Source: Methanobrevibacter sp.
Lineage (GTDB): Archaea > Methanobacteriota > Methanobacteria > Methanobacteriales > Methanobacteriaceae
Length of the DNA: 15,023 nt
NCBI GenBank assembly: GCA_030539985.1
Contig: JAUNXD010000020.1
Location: 1-15,023, forward strand
Direction of reading: 5' to 3'
Made by a program: the position numbers and the translations under genes. This document shows, piece by piece, positions 1 to 6,407 of this stretch (position 1 is the first letter of the stretch; every line of letters begins with the position of its first letter). The notes beneath the pieces were generated by a model, which saw nothing but the letters and a program-made list of their open reading frames with translations, was not told where the DNA came from and ran no database searches.

Positions 1-93
1 TTCAAGACCCAATCCCTTGTCCAAAACCATAGTAATTCCACAATTTCTAGGTTTTTCCTCTCGTTTTTTAGATAAAAATTCAAAAGATTTCAA
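1..93 (-). CDS. comA: Phosphosulfolactate synthase ComA, N-terminal fragment (cut by window edge)
   Basis: Only the first 31 codons are inside the window. The reading frame gives a start MKSFEFLS and, further on, GITMVLDKGLG, which matches the conserved N-terminus of ComA (FEFL, then a GxTxVLDKGL strand that begins the TIM barrel). ComA adds sulfite to phosphoenolpyruvate to give (2R)-phosphosulfolactate, the first step of the PEP-dependent coenzyme M pathway in methanogens. The start is taken as a TTG at 91-93, because no ATG lies in frame upstream and the family begins just before the FEFL motif. A weak GTGAT lies 3 bases before it. A TATA-like element at 134-142 could drive it. The identification rests on about 30 residues recalled from family knowledge; the rest of the gene is to the left. 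Confidence 0.75.
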   Translation of the reverse strand, partial: MKSFEFLSKKREEKPRNCGITMVLDKGLGLE

Positions 94-133
94 AGTATCA
101 CACTGGTTTATATTTAATTCAAAAAATAGTATG

Positions 134-142
134 TATATAAAT
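134..142 (-). promoter_or_regulatory. Probable TATA box of comA
   Basis: On the minus strand this reads TTTATATAC-like sequence. Its centre is about 45 bases before the TTG start of comA, which would place transcription start near base 112 and leave a leader of roughly 20 bases. No strong BRE is visible. Confidence 0.4.
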
Positions 143-168
143 GTTATTAACACTTTGGTTTTTCAAAG

Positions 169-194
169 AAAAAAATAGTAAAAAATAAAAAAAA
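169..194 (-). terminator. Oligo-T terminator after the UPF0058 gene
   Basis: Directly after the stop codon of the UPF0058 gene the minus strand carries T8, T6 and T7 runs separated by only one to four other bases. Runs of this kind are the normal intrinsic termination signal of archaeal RNA polymerase. No hairpin is needed or seen. Confidence 0.75.
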
Positions 195-195
195 G

Positions 196-483
196 TTATT
201 CGGCATGAAGTTCGTTTTCTGACCTTCTGACCAAATCAGCAAGGGAATTGCGAACGTTTTCCGGAATAGGATTGTCATCTCTTTCAGCAATTATTTCTGA
301 AATAATTTTACATAAAACAAAAATTGCATGCTTATGCTCAGCTTTTGTCTTGTGAATATGATGGGGGCTTATTTTCAGGGAAATGTATTCACTACAGTCA
401 TTTCGTATTTGGTCATCTTCAGCTAAGTATTTTAAAACATATACCAAGAATTGGTGCATTTGTATCATTTCGTCCTTATACAT
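196..483 (-). CDS. UPF0058 family protein
   Basis: A 95-aa protein beginning MYKDEMIQMHQFLVYVLKYL, which I recognise as the start of the UPF0058 family, a set of small proteins found mainly in methanogens and related archaea. The function is unknown. The protein is predicted to be soluble and mostly helical, with an amphipathic N-terminal helix, a His/Lys-rich middle (around residues 40-52) and a charged C-terminus. The full family length is present. It has its own T-rich terminator and a 138-base upstream gap holding two perfect inverted repeats, so it is probably transcribed alone and perhaps regulated. The ribosome binding site is weak (AAGGGT about 10 bases before the ATG). Confidence 0.85.
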   Translation of the reverse strand: MYKDEMIQMHQFLVYVLKYLAEDDQIRNDCSEYISLKISPHHIHKTKAEHKHAIFVLCKIISEIIAERDDNPIPENVRNSLADLVRRSENELHAE

Positions 484-499
484 AGATATCTAACCCTTA

Positions 500-523
500 T
501 TTAACTAATTTCATTTAGTTAAA
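500..523. promoter_or_regulatory. Inverted repeat upstream of UPF0058 (possible operator or hairpin)
   Basis: TTTAACTAA (500-508) and TTAGTTAAA (515-523) are perfect 9-base arms around a 6-base spacer. The repeat lies 17 to 40 bases before the UPF0058 start codon, so it would sit in the 5' leader or over the start of transcription. Confidence 0.5.
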
Positions 524-540
524 AATTAACTCCTTAATTC

Positions 541-559
541 TATACAATAATATTGTATA
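541..559. promoter_or_regulatory. 19-base perfect palindrome upstream of UPF0058
   Basis: TATACAATA, one central A, then TATTGTATA form a perfect odd-centred palindrome. It lies between a TATA-like stretch (about 564-573 on the minus strand) and the second inverted repeat at 500-523. That position is typical of an operator, but an AT-only-rich palindrome can also arise by chance. Confidence 0.45.
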
Positions 560-598
560 TTAATCATATTTAAATCTTGCATTCAAAAATATATTGAC

Positions 599-633
599 AA
601 AAATAAAAAATCAATTTGTTTTTAAGATTGATT
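599..633 (-). terminator. Hairpin plus T-tract terminator after UPF0280
   Basis: On the minus strand AATCAAT (633-627) pairs with ATTGATT (615-609) across an 11-base loop that includes the UPF0280 stop codon region. It is followed at once by T6-A-T5. This is a combined stem-loop and oligo-T signal. Confidence 0.65.
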
Positions 634-1332
634 AAAATCAAATTTAGAAGTTTCGACTATTTTTGGCAGTCTGCCGACAGTTGCAACGTTATCCTGGGAA
701 ATTATCAGAACGCCACTGAAAAATTCCCTGAACTCCTCGGCAGTTTCAACTGCATTTGAAACCCTATCCTCACTTGTCATGCCTCTCACGTCATTGGCTA
801 TTCTTGTTGCAAGACCGTCAGCCACAGAAGGTGAGTTTGAAATTACCGTTACGCTTTCGGCATCACCGAAGCTTATCGAATGACCGATTTTACCTGATGA
901 TGTGCATATTCCAAGCGGCACCTTTCTTTTTTTAATCTCAAAGGCAATATTGTTTCCCAGAACCTCGTTGTTGGAATATATTCCGCAAAGAAGTTTTTTA
1001 TTATTGACAAGTGCAATGTCACCGCCGTTTTCAACAATGGAATGTGTTGAATTTTTACTCATCAGATATTCAAGGGAAAGCTCAGAGATGGTTCCGGCAA
1101 CGCATGCCATCGGACCGACATCGCAATGCTTTGATGATTCATACATCAACTCAACAATTGGAGCCAAATTCTCCTCATCCGTTGTAATCGGCTCCATTGA
1201 AAGGAGAAAATCCTGATTATGATTGATATAAGCCTTAAGCTGAGACCTTATGGTATATATGTAATCTGTCAAATCATGATTTTTCAAATCAGTAGTCAAT
1301 CTGATGTGGGTTTCGCCAACGTCTATCTCCAT
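622..1332 (-). CDS. UPF0280 family protein (ApbE-like fold)
   Basis: A 236-aa protein of the UPF0280 family, which is conserved in methanogens and structurally grouped with ApbE-type flavin transferases. Three ApbE-like landmarks can be read in order: ENGGD (residues 101-105), CTSSG (143-147) and ADGLAT (171-176), which correspond to the NxGGD, TSG and AD-x-x-AT motifs of ApbE. A glycine-rich VGPMACVAG (72-80) precedes them. No signal peptide or lipobox is present, so unlike bacterial ApbE it should be cytoplasmic. Whether it binds FMN or FAD or has enzymatic activity is not known. It starts 45 bases from cpgS on the opposite strand, with no ribosome binding site, consistent with a leaderless transcript from the shared TATA element. 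Confidence 0.85.
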   Translation of the reverse strand: MEIDVGETHIRLTTDLKNHDLTDYIYTIRSQLKAYINHNQDFLLSMEPITTDEENLAPIVELMYESSKHCDVGPMACVAGTISELSLEYLMSKNSTHSIVENGGDIALVNNKKLLCGIYSNNEVLGNNIAFEIKKRKVPLGICTSSGKIGHSISFGDAESVTVISNSPSVADGLATRIANDVRGMTSEDRVSNAVETAEEFREFFSGVLIISQDNVATVGRLPKIVETSKFDFNQS

Positions 1333-1352
1333 ATGTAATAATTAAACTTTTA

Positions 1353-1360
1353 TTTATAAA
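1353..1360. promoter_or_regulatory. Self-complementary TATA box shared by UPF0280 and cpgS
   Basis: TTTATAAA is its own reverse complement. Its centre is about 21 bases from the cpgS ATG and about 24 bases from the UPF0280 ATG. Archaeal transcription starts about 22-27 bases after the TATA centre, so one element could position both leaderless transcripts. Neither gene has a Shine-Dalgarno sequence. Confidence 0.6.
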
Positions 1361-1377
1361 ATATTATATCTATAAAC

Positions 1378-2754
1378 ATGAAATCTTTAACCAAAATGCT
1401 ATGTCTTGTTGACGGCGAACACTATCTTCCGGTCACACAAGAGGCAATAGATACCCTGAACAATCTCGAACACATTGACATCAGGGGTGCAGTATTCATT
1501 GGAGGAACCGAAAAGCTGAGGGACGATTCCGAAGAATCCTACTCCGACAAGCTCGGAATCCCTGTCCAGTTTGCAAAGGACAAGGACATACCCTATGATA
1601 TCATTGTTGAAATGATTAGAGAACTTGACATTGACACAGTGTTTGACTTAAGCGACGAACCGATACTTGACTATTCGAAAAGATTCAAGATAGCATGTAA
1701 GGTCCTCAATGAAGGAATAACATATGAGGGGCCTGATTTCAAATTCGATCCGACAACTCAGTATGACATTATGGAAAAGCCATCAATAACAATACTGGGA
1801 ACCGGAAAAAGAATAGGAAAAACTGCAGTGTCCGGTTTTGTTGCAAGGCTTATTGACAAAAACGGCTACGAGCCTTGCGTTATTGCAATGGGTCGTGGAG
1901 GACCTGAAGAGCCTGAAATCGTGCATGGTGAGGAACTTGAAATCAACGCCGAATTTCTGCTTGAACAGTCCGAAAAGGGAGTTCATGCGGCAAGCGACCA
2001 CTGGGAAGACGCTCTCATGAGCAGAATATTGACAATAGGATGCAGACGCTGCGGCGGCGGTATGGCTGGTGAAGTGTTTTTAACCAACATGAAAAAGGGA
2101 GCGCACCTTGCAAATGAGGTAGACTCAAAATTCGCAATCTTTGAGGGAAGCGGAGCTGCAATACCGCCAATAAAAACAAACAAGAATATATCACTGATTG
2201 GAGCAAACCAGCCTATTGAAAACTTAACCACCTACTTCGGCCCATACAGGGTTGTACTGGGAGATCTTGTAATCCTGACAATGTGTGAAGAGCCGATGTG
2301 CAGTGAAACCAAAAGAAAAGAGATTGAGGATTTTGTCAGTGAGGTAAATCCTGATGCAGTCGTAATATCAACAGTCTTCAGGCCTAAACCTTTGGATGAC
2401 ATTGAAGGCAAGAAGGTGCTCTTTGCCACAACCGCACCCGAAGAAGTAAAGGACAAGCTTGTTGAATACCTGGAAGATAATTTCGGCTGTGAAGTTGTAG
2501 GAACAACCGCACATCTTTCAAACAGGCCTCTACTTCGTGAGGACATGAAAAAGTATATGGATGATGCTGACGTGATGCTTACTGAACTTAAGGCTGCAGC
2601 GGTTGACGTTGCAACCAAGGATGCTATAGCGCACGGACTGGAAGTCGTTTACTGTGACAACATTCCAGTACCTGTCGACGATTCATATCCTGATTTGTCC
2701 GAGTCAATCATCAGTCTGGTTGACTCAGCAATTGATGATTTCAAATCATCATAA
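1378..2754 (+). CDS. cpgS: Cyclic 2,3-diphosphoglycerate synthetase
   Basis: A 458-aa protein, the same size as the known Methanothermus fervidus enzyme (about 460 aa). It uses ATP to close 2,3-diphosphoglycerate into cyclic 2,3-diphosphoglycerate (EC 6.5.1.9), a solute kept at high concentration in the cytoplasm of Methanobacteriales as phosphate and carbon store and protein protectant. An N-terminal domain (1-130) precedes a P-loop GTGKRIGKT at residues 141-149. After it come the conserved GRGGPEEPE stretch (about 176-184), the CRRCGGGMAGEVF stretch (about 222-234) and a substrate-domain C-terminal half. The start at ATG 1378 has no ribosome binding site but sits correctly behind the TATA element at 1353. 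A strong T-tract follows the stop, so it is a single-gene unit. It is complete, with no odd residues noticed. Confidence 0.93.
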   Translation: MKSLTKMLCLVDGEHYLPVTQEAIDTLNNLEHIDIRGAVFIGGTEKLRDDSEESYSDKLGIPVQFAKDKDIPYDIIVEMIRELDIDTVFDLSDEPILDYSKRFKIACKVLNEGITYEGPDFKFDPTTQYDIMEKPSITILGTGKRIGKTAVSGFVARLIDKNGYEPCVIAMGRGGPEEPEIVHGEELEINAEFLLEQSEKGVHAASDHWEDALMSRILTIGCRRCGGGMAGEVFLTNMKKGAHLANEVDSKFAIFEGSGAAIPPIKTNKNISLIGANQPIENLTTYFGPYRVVLGDLVILTMCEEPMCSETKRKEIEDFVSEVNPDAVVISTVFRPKPLDDIEGKKVLFATTAPEEVKDKLVEYLEDNFGCEVVGTTAHLSNRPLLREDMKKYMDDADVMLTELKAAAVDVATKDAIAHGLEVVYCDNIPVPVDDSYPDLSESIISLVDSAIDDFKSS

Positions 2755-2769
2755 TTTTTTCTTTTTTTT
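2755..2769 (+). terminator. Oligo-T terminator of cpgS
   Basis: T6-C-T8 begins immediately after the TAA stop of cpgS. The tract overlaps the stop codon of the converging zinc-ribbon gene on the other strand. Confidence 0.8.
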
Positions 2770-3085
2770 ACCGGATTAGCATAAATGAAATGAACCAGAT
2801 GATTGCTGCAACAATCAAAATGAATTTTGCGTGTCTGTTTGCATTTTCTGAGTCTTTTCTGGTGTAGAGATATATGGCAATGACAATTCCAAGTATCGGG
2901 ATTAGAACTGCAAGGGCATAACCTAATATTACTGCAAATTTGTAGCTTTTTTCTACTGTGGGAACATGATATTCTCCAGTGTGTACAGTGTCTGTATTGG
3001 TTTCAGTCTGTCTGATTTCTTTTCCGCAGCTTTTGCAGAACTTTGCGTTTTCAACTAATTCTTCTCCGCATGATGGGCAAAACAT
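2768..3085 (-). CDS. Zinc-ribbon membrane protein, small
   Basis: A 105-aa protein with an N-terminal zinc ribbon (C3-x2-C6 and C17-x2-C20), a polar linker rich in Thr/Glu (about 24-46) and two predicted membrane helices (about 51-73 and 86-104) joined by a short basic loop with TRKDSENANRHAK. This zinc-ribbon plus short membrane domain layout is common in archaea and bacteria; the function is generally unknown. It follows the 190-aa gene with only two bases between stop and start. Its ribosome binding site GAGGAA lies in the last codons of that gene, so the two are translationally coupled. It converges with cpgS and its stop codon overlaps the cpgS terminator. The exact function cannot be assigned. 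Confidence 0.8.
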   Translation of the reverse strand: MFCPSCGEELVENAKFCKSCGKEIRQTETNTDTVHTGEYHVPTVEKSYKFAVILGYALAVLIPILGIVIAIYLYTRKDSENANRHAKFILIVAAIIWFISFMLIR

Positions 3086-3087
3086 AA

Positions 3088-3660
3088 TTATTCCTCTTTT
3101 TTAAATATTTTTTCAACCAAATCCTCTTCAGTCCTGTAGAAATTGAGCTTAAGAATTCTCTGTAACGTATCGGGGGCTCCCAAAAGTTCCATCATCTGAT
3201 CCCATGGAACGAACACTCTCTGGGCATCCTGCTCATGACACAGTTTCAATGTTTGAGGTAAGTTTCCCTTACTTGAGTCAGTCAGTATTACTGTAGCGTC
3301 ACCAATACTTTGGTTTCTTTTAATGGATTCATCACAAACAACTTCCGCTACTTTAAAATTAATGCTTTCGGCATCACCCATCAAATTATCAATGACCTTT
3401 TCATTATTTTCAACACTTAATTTGTAGATGTCGCCGTCTATGAAATATACCTCACCCACATCGCATTCGACATCAAGAAGTGAGTTGAACTCATCGGCAT
3501 ACTCATAGATTTCTTCCGGCTCTTCGAATTCTGGAAACACATAACCTGACCTGTCAACGAAATCGCTTTCACCGGCTATAATTTTCAAAAGGCGAATGAT
3601 TTCCCTGTTCTGGTTTTCAATACTTTTATTAATTCTTATTAACTCATCCAATTGAGACAT
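3088..3660 (-). CDS. Conserved hypothetical protein, coiled-coil start
   Basis: A 190-aa soluble, acidic protein that I do not recognise. The first 28 residues (LDELIRINKSIENQNREIIRLLKII) form a likely coiled coil that could mediate oligomerisation. The middle (about 35-90) is strongly acidic, with a run of Glu/Tyr-rich turns. The rest alternates predicted strands and helices, with VFVPWDQMMELLG near 149-161. No catalytic motif, membrane helix or signal peptide is seen. It is the first gene of a two-gene operon with the zinc-ribbon membrane protein. No ribosome binding site precedes the ATG, but a TATA-like TTTTAATAA at about 3685-3693 would fit a leaderless start. The 216 bases upstream carry two hairpins described separately. 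Confidence 0.7.
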   Translation of the reverse strand: MSQLDELIRINKSIENQNREIIRLLKIIAGESDFVDRSGYVFPEFEEPEEIYEYADEFNSLLDVECDVGEVYFIDGDIYKLSVENNEKVIDNLMGDAESINFKVAEVVCDESIKRNQSIGDATVILTDSSKGNLPQTLKLCHEQDAQRVFVPWDQMMELLGAPDTLQRILKLNFYRTEEDLVEKIFKKEE

Positions 3661-3698
3661 GATAAATAATCTAAAATTAGTAATTATTAAAATTTGTC

Positions 3699-3787
3699 AT
3701 ATGAACTCCGCAAGAAAAATAGTAGAAAGAAACGGAGTTCATACAATCGTCACAAAATAGGATTGCCTAGGAGCAACAATCCCAAAT
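3699..3787 (-). ncRNA. Candidate small structured RNA or leader element (two hairpins)
   Basis: This gap between the 190-aa gene and the first SseB-like gene (3661-3876) holds no ORF but two stem-loops. One has GGATTG (3760-3765) paired with CAATCC (3777-3782). The larger has a perfect 11-base stem: TATGAACTCCG (3700-3710) with CGGAGTTCATA (3733-3743) around a 22-base loop that is pyrimidine-rich on the minus strand. A minus-strand TATA-like AAAATATATATG at about 3809-3820 would start transcription near 3787, just before the first stem. A T-rich stretch (AATTTTAATAATT) follows the second stem. The direction and the existence of a transcript are inferred. It could instead be the 5' leader of the 190-aa gene or a DNA-level inverted repeat. 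Confidence 0.35.
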
Positions 3788-3876
3788 AATAATATAACGC
3801 TCATAACATATATATTTTGTGAAATGAAGCCCATACAATATTGCAATGTAATTGAAATATTATATTATCACTGCAA

Positions 3877-4776
3877 TTATAACGGGAACATGTAATAGAT
3901 TGATTCGGACAGTTTTTCATCGTTGGCGAATTTTTCAAACCCAAGTGAATATTTCAAAAGCGTTACCCTTGGAATAAGAACGTTATCGGTATCAGGGTTT
4001 AAGATTATCCCATCCATGTCTTCGGTCAATACGAAGTTTACAAGCATGGCAAGGTTAATTACCTGCGAATATTTAAACTTGTCGGTTTTCACATACTTGA
4101 GCTTTTCCTCACTTGAAAATATTGTTGCATACGTTCCCCCAACGTTATCGGTATGCATCTGCGCAAGAGGACCTGAATCCATCATTGAAATGATGCCGTC
4201 CTTTGCCATTGAAGTCAAATCAGCATCACTTACCATCAATGTCAGTAGAGTTGAGCGTGAAAGCCTTTCAAAGAGAGCCTCATAATCCCCTATGTTTGCG
4301 GGATTTGAAATGAAACTTTCCAAATCGGGATTGGAGGCGTTTTTCAGCTGTCTGATTTCCTCTTTGGAATAGGTATTGGTAGTGTAAAAATTGGTCTTTG
4401 GAACGTTTTTGATGTCCAGTATGAACTCCCTTGTAAATACGTACTTCTCAGTGGCCGGATTTAAAATGTAACCGTCAAGATCCCCTGTCTTTAGAATGTT
4501 TTGATAGAGTTCAAATGAATTCTGCATCAGCTGGATGTCTTCTGTGTCAGTGAAAAACTTTTTGAATTCATCAGGGTCTGTGAAAAGAGGAGTTAGCCTC
4601 AATCCCTCATCCTCATAGATTATGAAATTAAGTGTAAAATCTTGCCTTTTTGCGGGAATATAGAGGTTAGAGTATCTGAATTCATTGATAAGCCTTAAAT
4701 CCAATTCCTTTGTCAGTTCATTGTTGTTGAGGTAGATATCTTCAATAACTACCCTTAAGTGTTTATGATTAGCCAT
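3877..4776 (-). CDS. SseB-like protein 1 (two SseB-type modules)
   Basis: A 299-aa soluble protein with two copies of a module that resembles the SseB N-terminal domain (enhanced serine sensitivity protein family). Module 1 has a PLFTDPDEF strand-turn (63-71) and DGYILNP (101-107). Module 2 has a related IFSSEEKL stretch (220-226) and DGIILNP (255-261) followed by VLIPR. The biochemical role of SseB domains is poorly known; they recur in stress, secretion and anti-phage-linked loci as small adaptor-like folds. It lies 19 bases after the helicase gene, but a TATA box inside the helicase's last codons is exactly spaced for a leaderless start at this ATG, so it may be expressed both with and without the helicase. 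It is closest in sequence to SseB-like protein 3 in this window. Confidence 0.75.
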   Translation of the reverse strand: MANHKHLRVVIEDIYLNNNELTKELDLRLINEFRYSNLYIPAKRQDFTLNFIIYEDEGLRLTPLFTDPDEFKKFFTDTEDIQLMQNSFELYQNILKTGDLDGYILNPATEKYVFTREFILDIKNVPKTNFYTTNTYSKEEIRQLKNASNPDLESFISNPANIGDYEALFERLSRSTLLTLMVSDADLTSMAKDGIISMMDSGPLAQMHTDNVGGTYATIFSSEEKLKYVKTDKFKYSQVINLAMLVNFVLTEDMDGIILNPDTDNVLIPRVTLLKYSLGFEKFANDEKLSESIYYMFPL

Positions 4777-4795
4777 TGAAAAATAATTTGTCTGA

Positions 4796-4808
4796 TTATA
4801 TATTTAAA
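4796..4808 (-). promoter_or_regulatory. Internal TATA box before SseB-like gene 1
   Basis: The minus strand reads TTTAAATATATAA here. Its centre is 26 bases before the ATG of SseB-like gene 1, the spacing expected for a leaderless archaeal transcript. That gene has no Shine-Dalgarno sequence. The box overlaps the stop codon of the helicase gene. Confidence 0.55.
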
Positions 4809-6349
4809 ACTTCTTTGGGGATGAACTTGCCATTCCTTATGAACTGCCCGATTCTTGAATCAATGAAATAGGTTTTGCAGTAGTCATTTTCAAAACGCAT
4901 TCCCCTGCCGTAGGTTTGAATCAGTGAAAGTGACGTTTTGTAGTCATACCAGTCCTCATCGGCATTAGCCCTCATCCTGATTTGCTTGTCTGCCAAATCG
5001 GGATAAGGTAACTTATATATGATTTGAAACCTGCACAGATCACCCGGCAGGTCAACACCCTCATTCATTGAAGGTGAAATGAAAACAAGAGGATCATTGG
5101 ATTTCTTGAATTTTTCAAGCTGCTCAATTCTGTTTTGGGCATTGTGGTCAATGAGCCTTTCATCGTTTAAGCTTTCAAGCAGATAATCCTTGCATGTGGC
5201 GCTTACGGTATGGATTATGCCCTTTTCATCCTTATGTTCATCCAAAATGGTCCTGATTACATCTATTGTTTTGGGAGCATTCTCTTTTATTGTCTTGTGT
5301 GAGAGGTTGAATTCACCGCAGGTTTTTATAGGGTTTCTTTTAAGGTCAAATGGGCTTTTTCGCCTTATCGGATATATCTCATCTTCGCCAATTCCAAGGC
5401 ATTTGCAGAAGAATGCATAATCAAGTATTGTGGCGCTCATGAAAATGCATACCTCACCATACCTGAATAGATTGTCCCTCACATAACTGTCTATTTTAAG
5501 GGGCTTGAATTCAATGATTTCATAATCGGGATTATAGTCGAACACCCAGCTGTATGGGTCCCGGGTGATGTTTTCACCAAATCGGTTGCAGTCACTGATT
5601 TGTCTTTTGATAAATGCAATCTTTTCCATTAGATGGGGCTTGTTTAAATCCTTGATTTTATCGTATTCCTTGAGATACATGTCTCTTATCTCGCTGATGA
5701 ACTGAAGCCACACGTCATAGTCCCCGTTGTCCAGTTCATATATGATGTCATCGGTAACGTCATATTTTAGATATGTCTTTAAATCGTCAAGGAGAAATTC
5801 AAGCGTCAATTGGCTCATAAGGGTGCTTTCAAGGTTATGTGCCTCATCGCATATCAGGAGCTGCCTTTTTAGAAAGTCCCCCACATAGTTAAGCTCAAAA
5901 AACATGTAATGGTAATTGGATATGACGGTTTTTGAGTTTAAAGCTTCAGATTTCTGGAAATAATAGTCGCAGGTGTTTTTCGAATCCTCACAGACGTATC
6001 CTTCAAGAATGCATTTGCCTTCATCGCAGCTCAGTGACGAATCATGTCTGCATGTGAAGTTGCTTCTTCCCTTAACAAGCTTGAGGTTATTGAAATCATT
6101 TACGTACTGCTCCTGAAGCTGTTTTGTGACTGTCAATATATATGAAGAGTCATATATTGATGACAATGTGTATGCTATTGCGGATTTGCCAGTACCTGTT
6201 CCGGCTTCAAGGACTATATATTTAAACCCTTTATTTATCGCATCGATTATTTCGGATACTGTCTCAAGCTGGTCAGGTCTTGGATTTTTAAAGGGAAAGT
6301 GTCCTTTGGCCTCAGGATTTACCTTTGAATAATTGCTATACTCCCACAT
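4796..6349 (-). CDS. XPD/DinG-like superfamily 2 DNA helicase with Fe-S cysteine cluster
   Basis: A 517-aa ATP-dependent helicase of the XPD/Rad3/DinG class. Visible motifs: motif I GTGTGK (50-55), five cysteines at 100, 108, 113, 120 and 127 in the position of the Fe-S domain, the NYHYMF strand (145-150) typical of this class, the DEAH box (168-171), and motif VI Q-x-x-G-R-x-x-R (478-485). Four cysteines would ligate a 4Fe-4S cluster; which four is not clear. Enzymes of this class unwind DNA in the 5' to 3' direction in repair and related processes. At 517 aa it is shorter than bacterial DinG, with a compact arch region. A TATA box at 6375-6385 gives a short leader and no ribosome binding site is seen. 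SseB-like gene 1 follows 19 bases later. Confidence 0.87.
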   Translation of the reverse strand: MWEYSNYSKVNPEAKGHFPFKNPRPDQLETVSEIIDAINKGFKYIVLEAGTGTGKSAIAYTLSSIYDSSYILTVTKQLQEQYVNDFNNLKLVKGRSNFTCRHDSSLSCDEGKCILEGYVCEDSKNTCDYYFQKSEALNSKTVISNYHYMFFELNYVGDFLKRQLLICDEAHNLESTLMSQLTLEFLLDDLKTYLKYDVTDDIIYELDNGDYDVWLQFISEIRDMYLKEYDKIKDLNKPHLMEKIAFIKRQISDCNRFGENITRDPYSWVFDYNPDYEIIEFKPLKIDSYVRDNLFRYGEVCIFMSATILDYAFFCKCLGIGEDEIYPIRRKSPFDLKRNPIKTCGEFNLSHKTIKENAPKTIDVIRTILDEHKDEKGIIHTVSATCKDYLLESLNDERLIDHNAQNRIEQLEKFKKSNDPLVFISPSMNEGVDLPGDLCRFQIIYKLPYPDLADKQIRMRANADEDWYDYKTSLSLIQTYGRGMRFENDYCKTYFIDSRIGQFIRNGKFIPKEVLNI

Positions 6350-6374
6350 CTTGAAAATAGTATATGATGAAAAT

Positions 6375-6385
6375 GATATTTAAAT
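6375..6385 (-). promoter_or_regulatory. TATA box of the helicase gene
   Basis: ATTTAAATATC on the minus strand, centred about 31 bases before the helicase ATG, in the 58-base gap after the zinc-ribbon membrane protein gene. It predicts a leader of only a few bases, in agreement with the missing Shine-Dalgarno sequence. Confidence 0.5.
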
Positions 6386-6407
6386 GAACCCAGAGAGCAG
6401 TTGAAAA

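Noticed and set aside
502..520. A five-codon upstream reading frame (ATG-AAA-TTA-GTT-AAA-TAA) before UPF0058, as an attenuator leader peptide
   Set aside because: It has a GGAG site 15 bases upstream, too far for use, and it coincides with the inverted repeat.
902..1216. A 104-codon open frame antisense to UPF0280
   Set aside because: Shadow of the UPF0280 reading frame, with no expression signal and no recognisable domain.
2232..2618. A 128-codon open frame antisense to cpgS
   Set aside because: It lies wholly inside the conserved cpgS coding sequence, has Ser/Thr-rich low-complexity composition and no promoter or ribosome binding site.
3750..3790. Possible C/D box RNA: GTGACGA on the minus strand resembles a C box
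   Set aside because: It has one mismatch to the C box consensus and no CTGA D box follows at a suitable distance.
3840..3880. ATTGCAAT-type inverted repeats downstream of SseB-like gene 1 as a terminator
   Set aside because: The stems are very short and no T-run follows on the minus strand.
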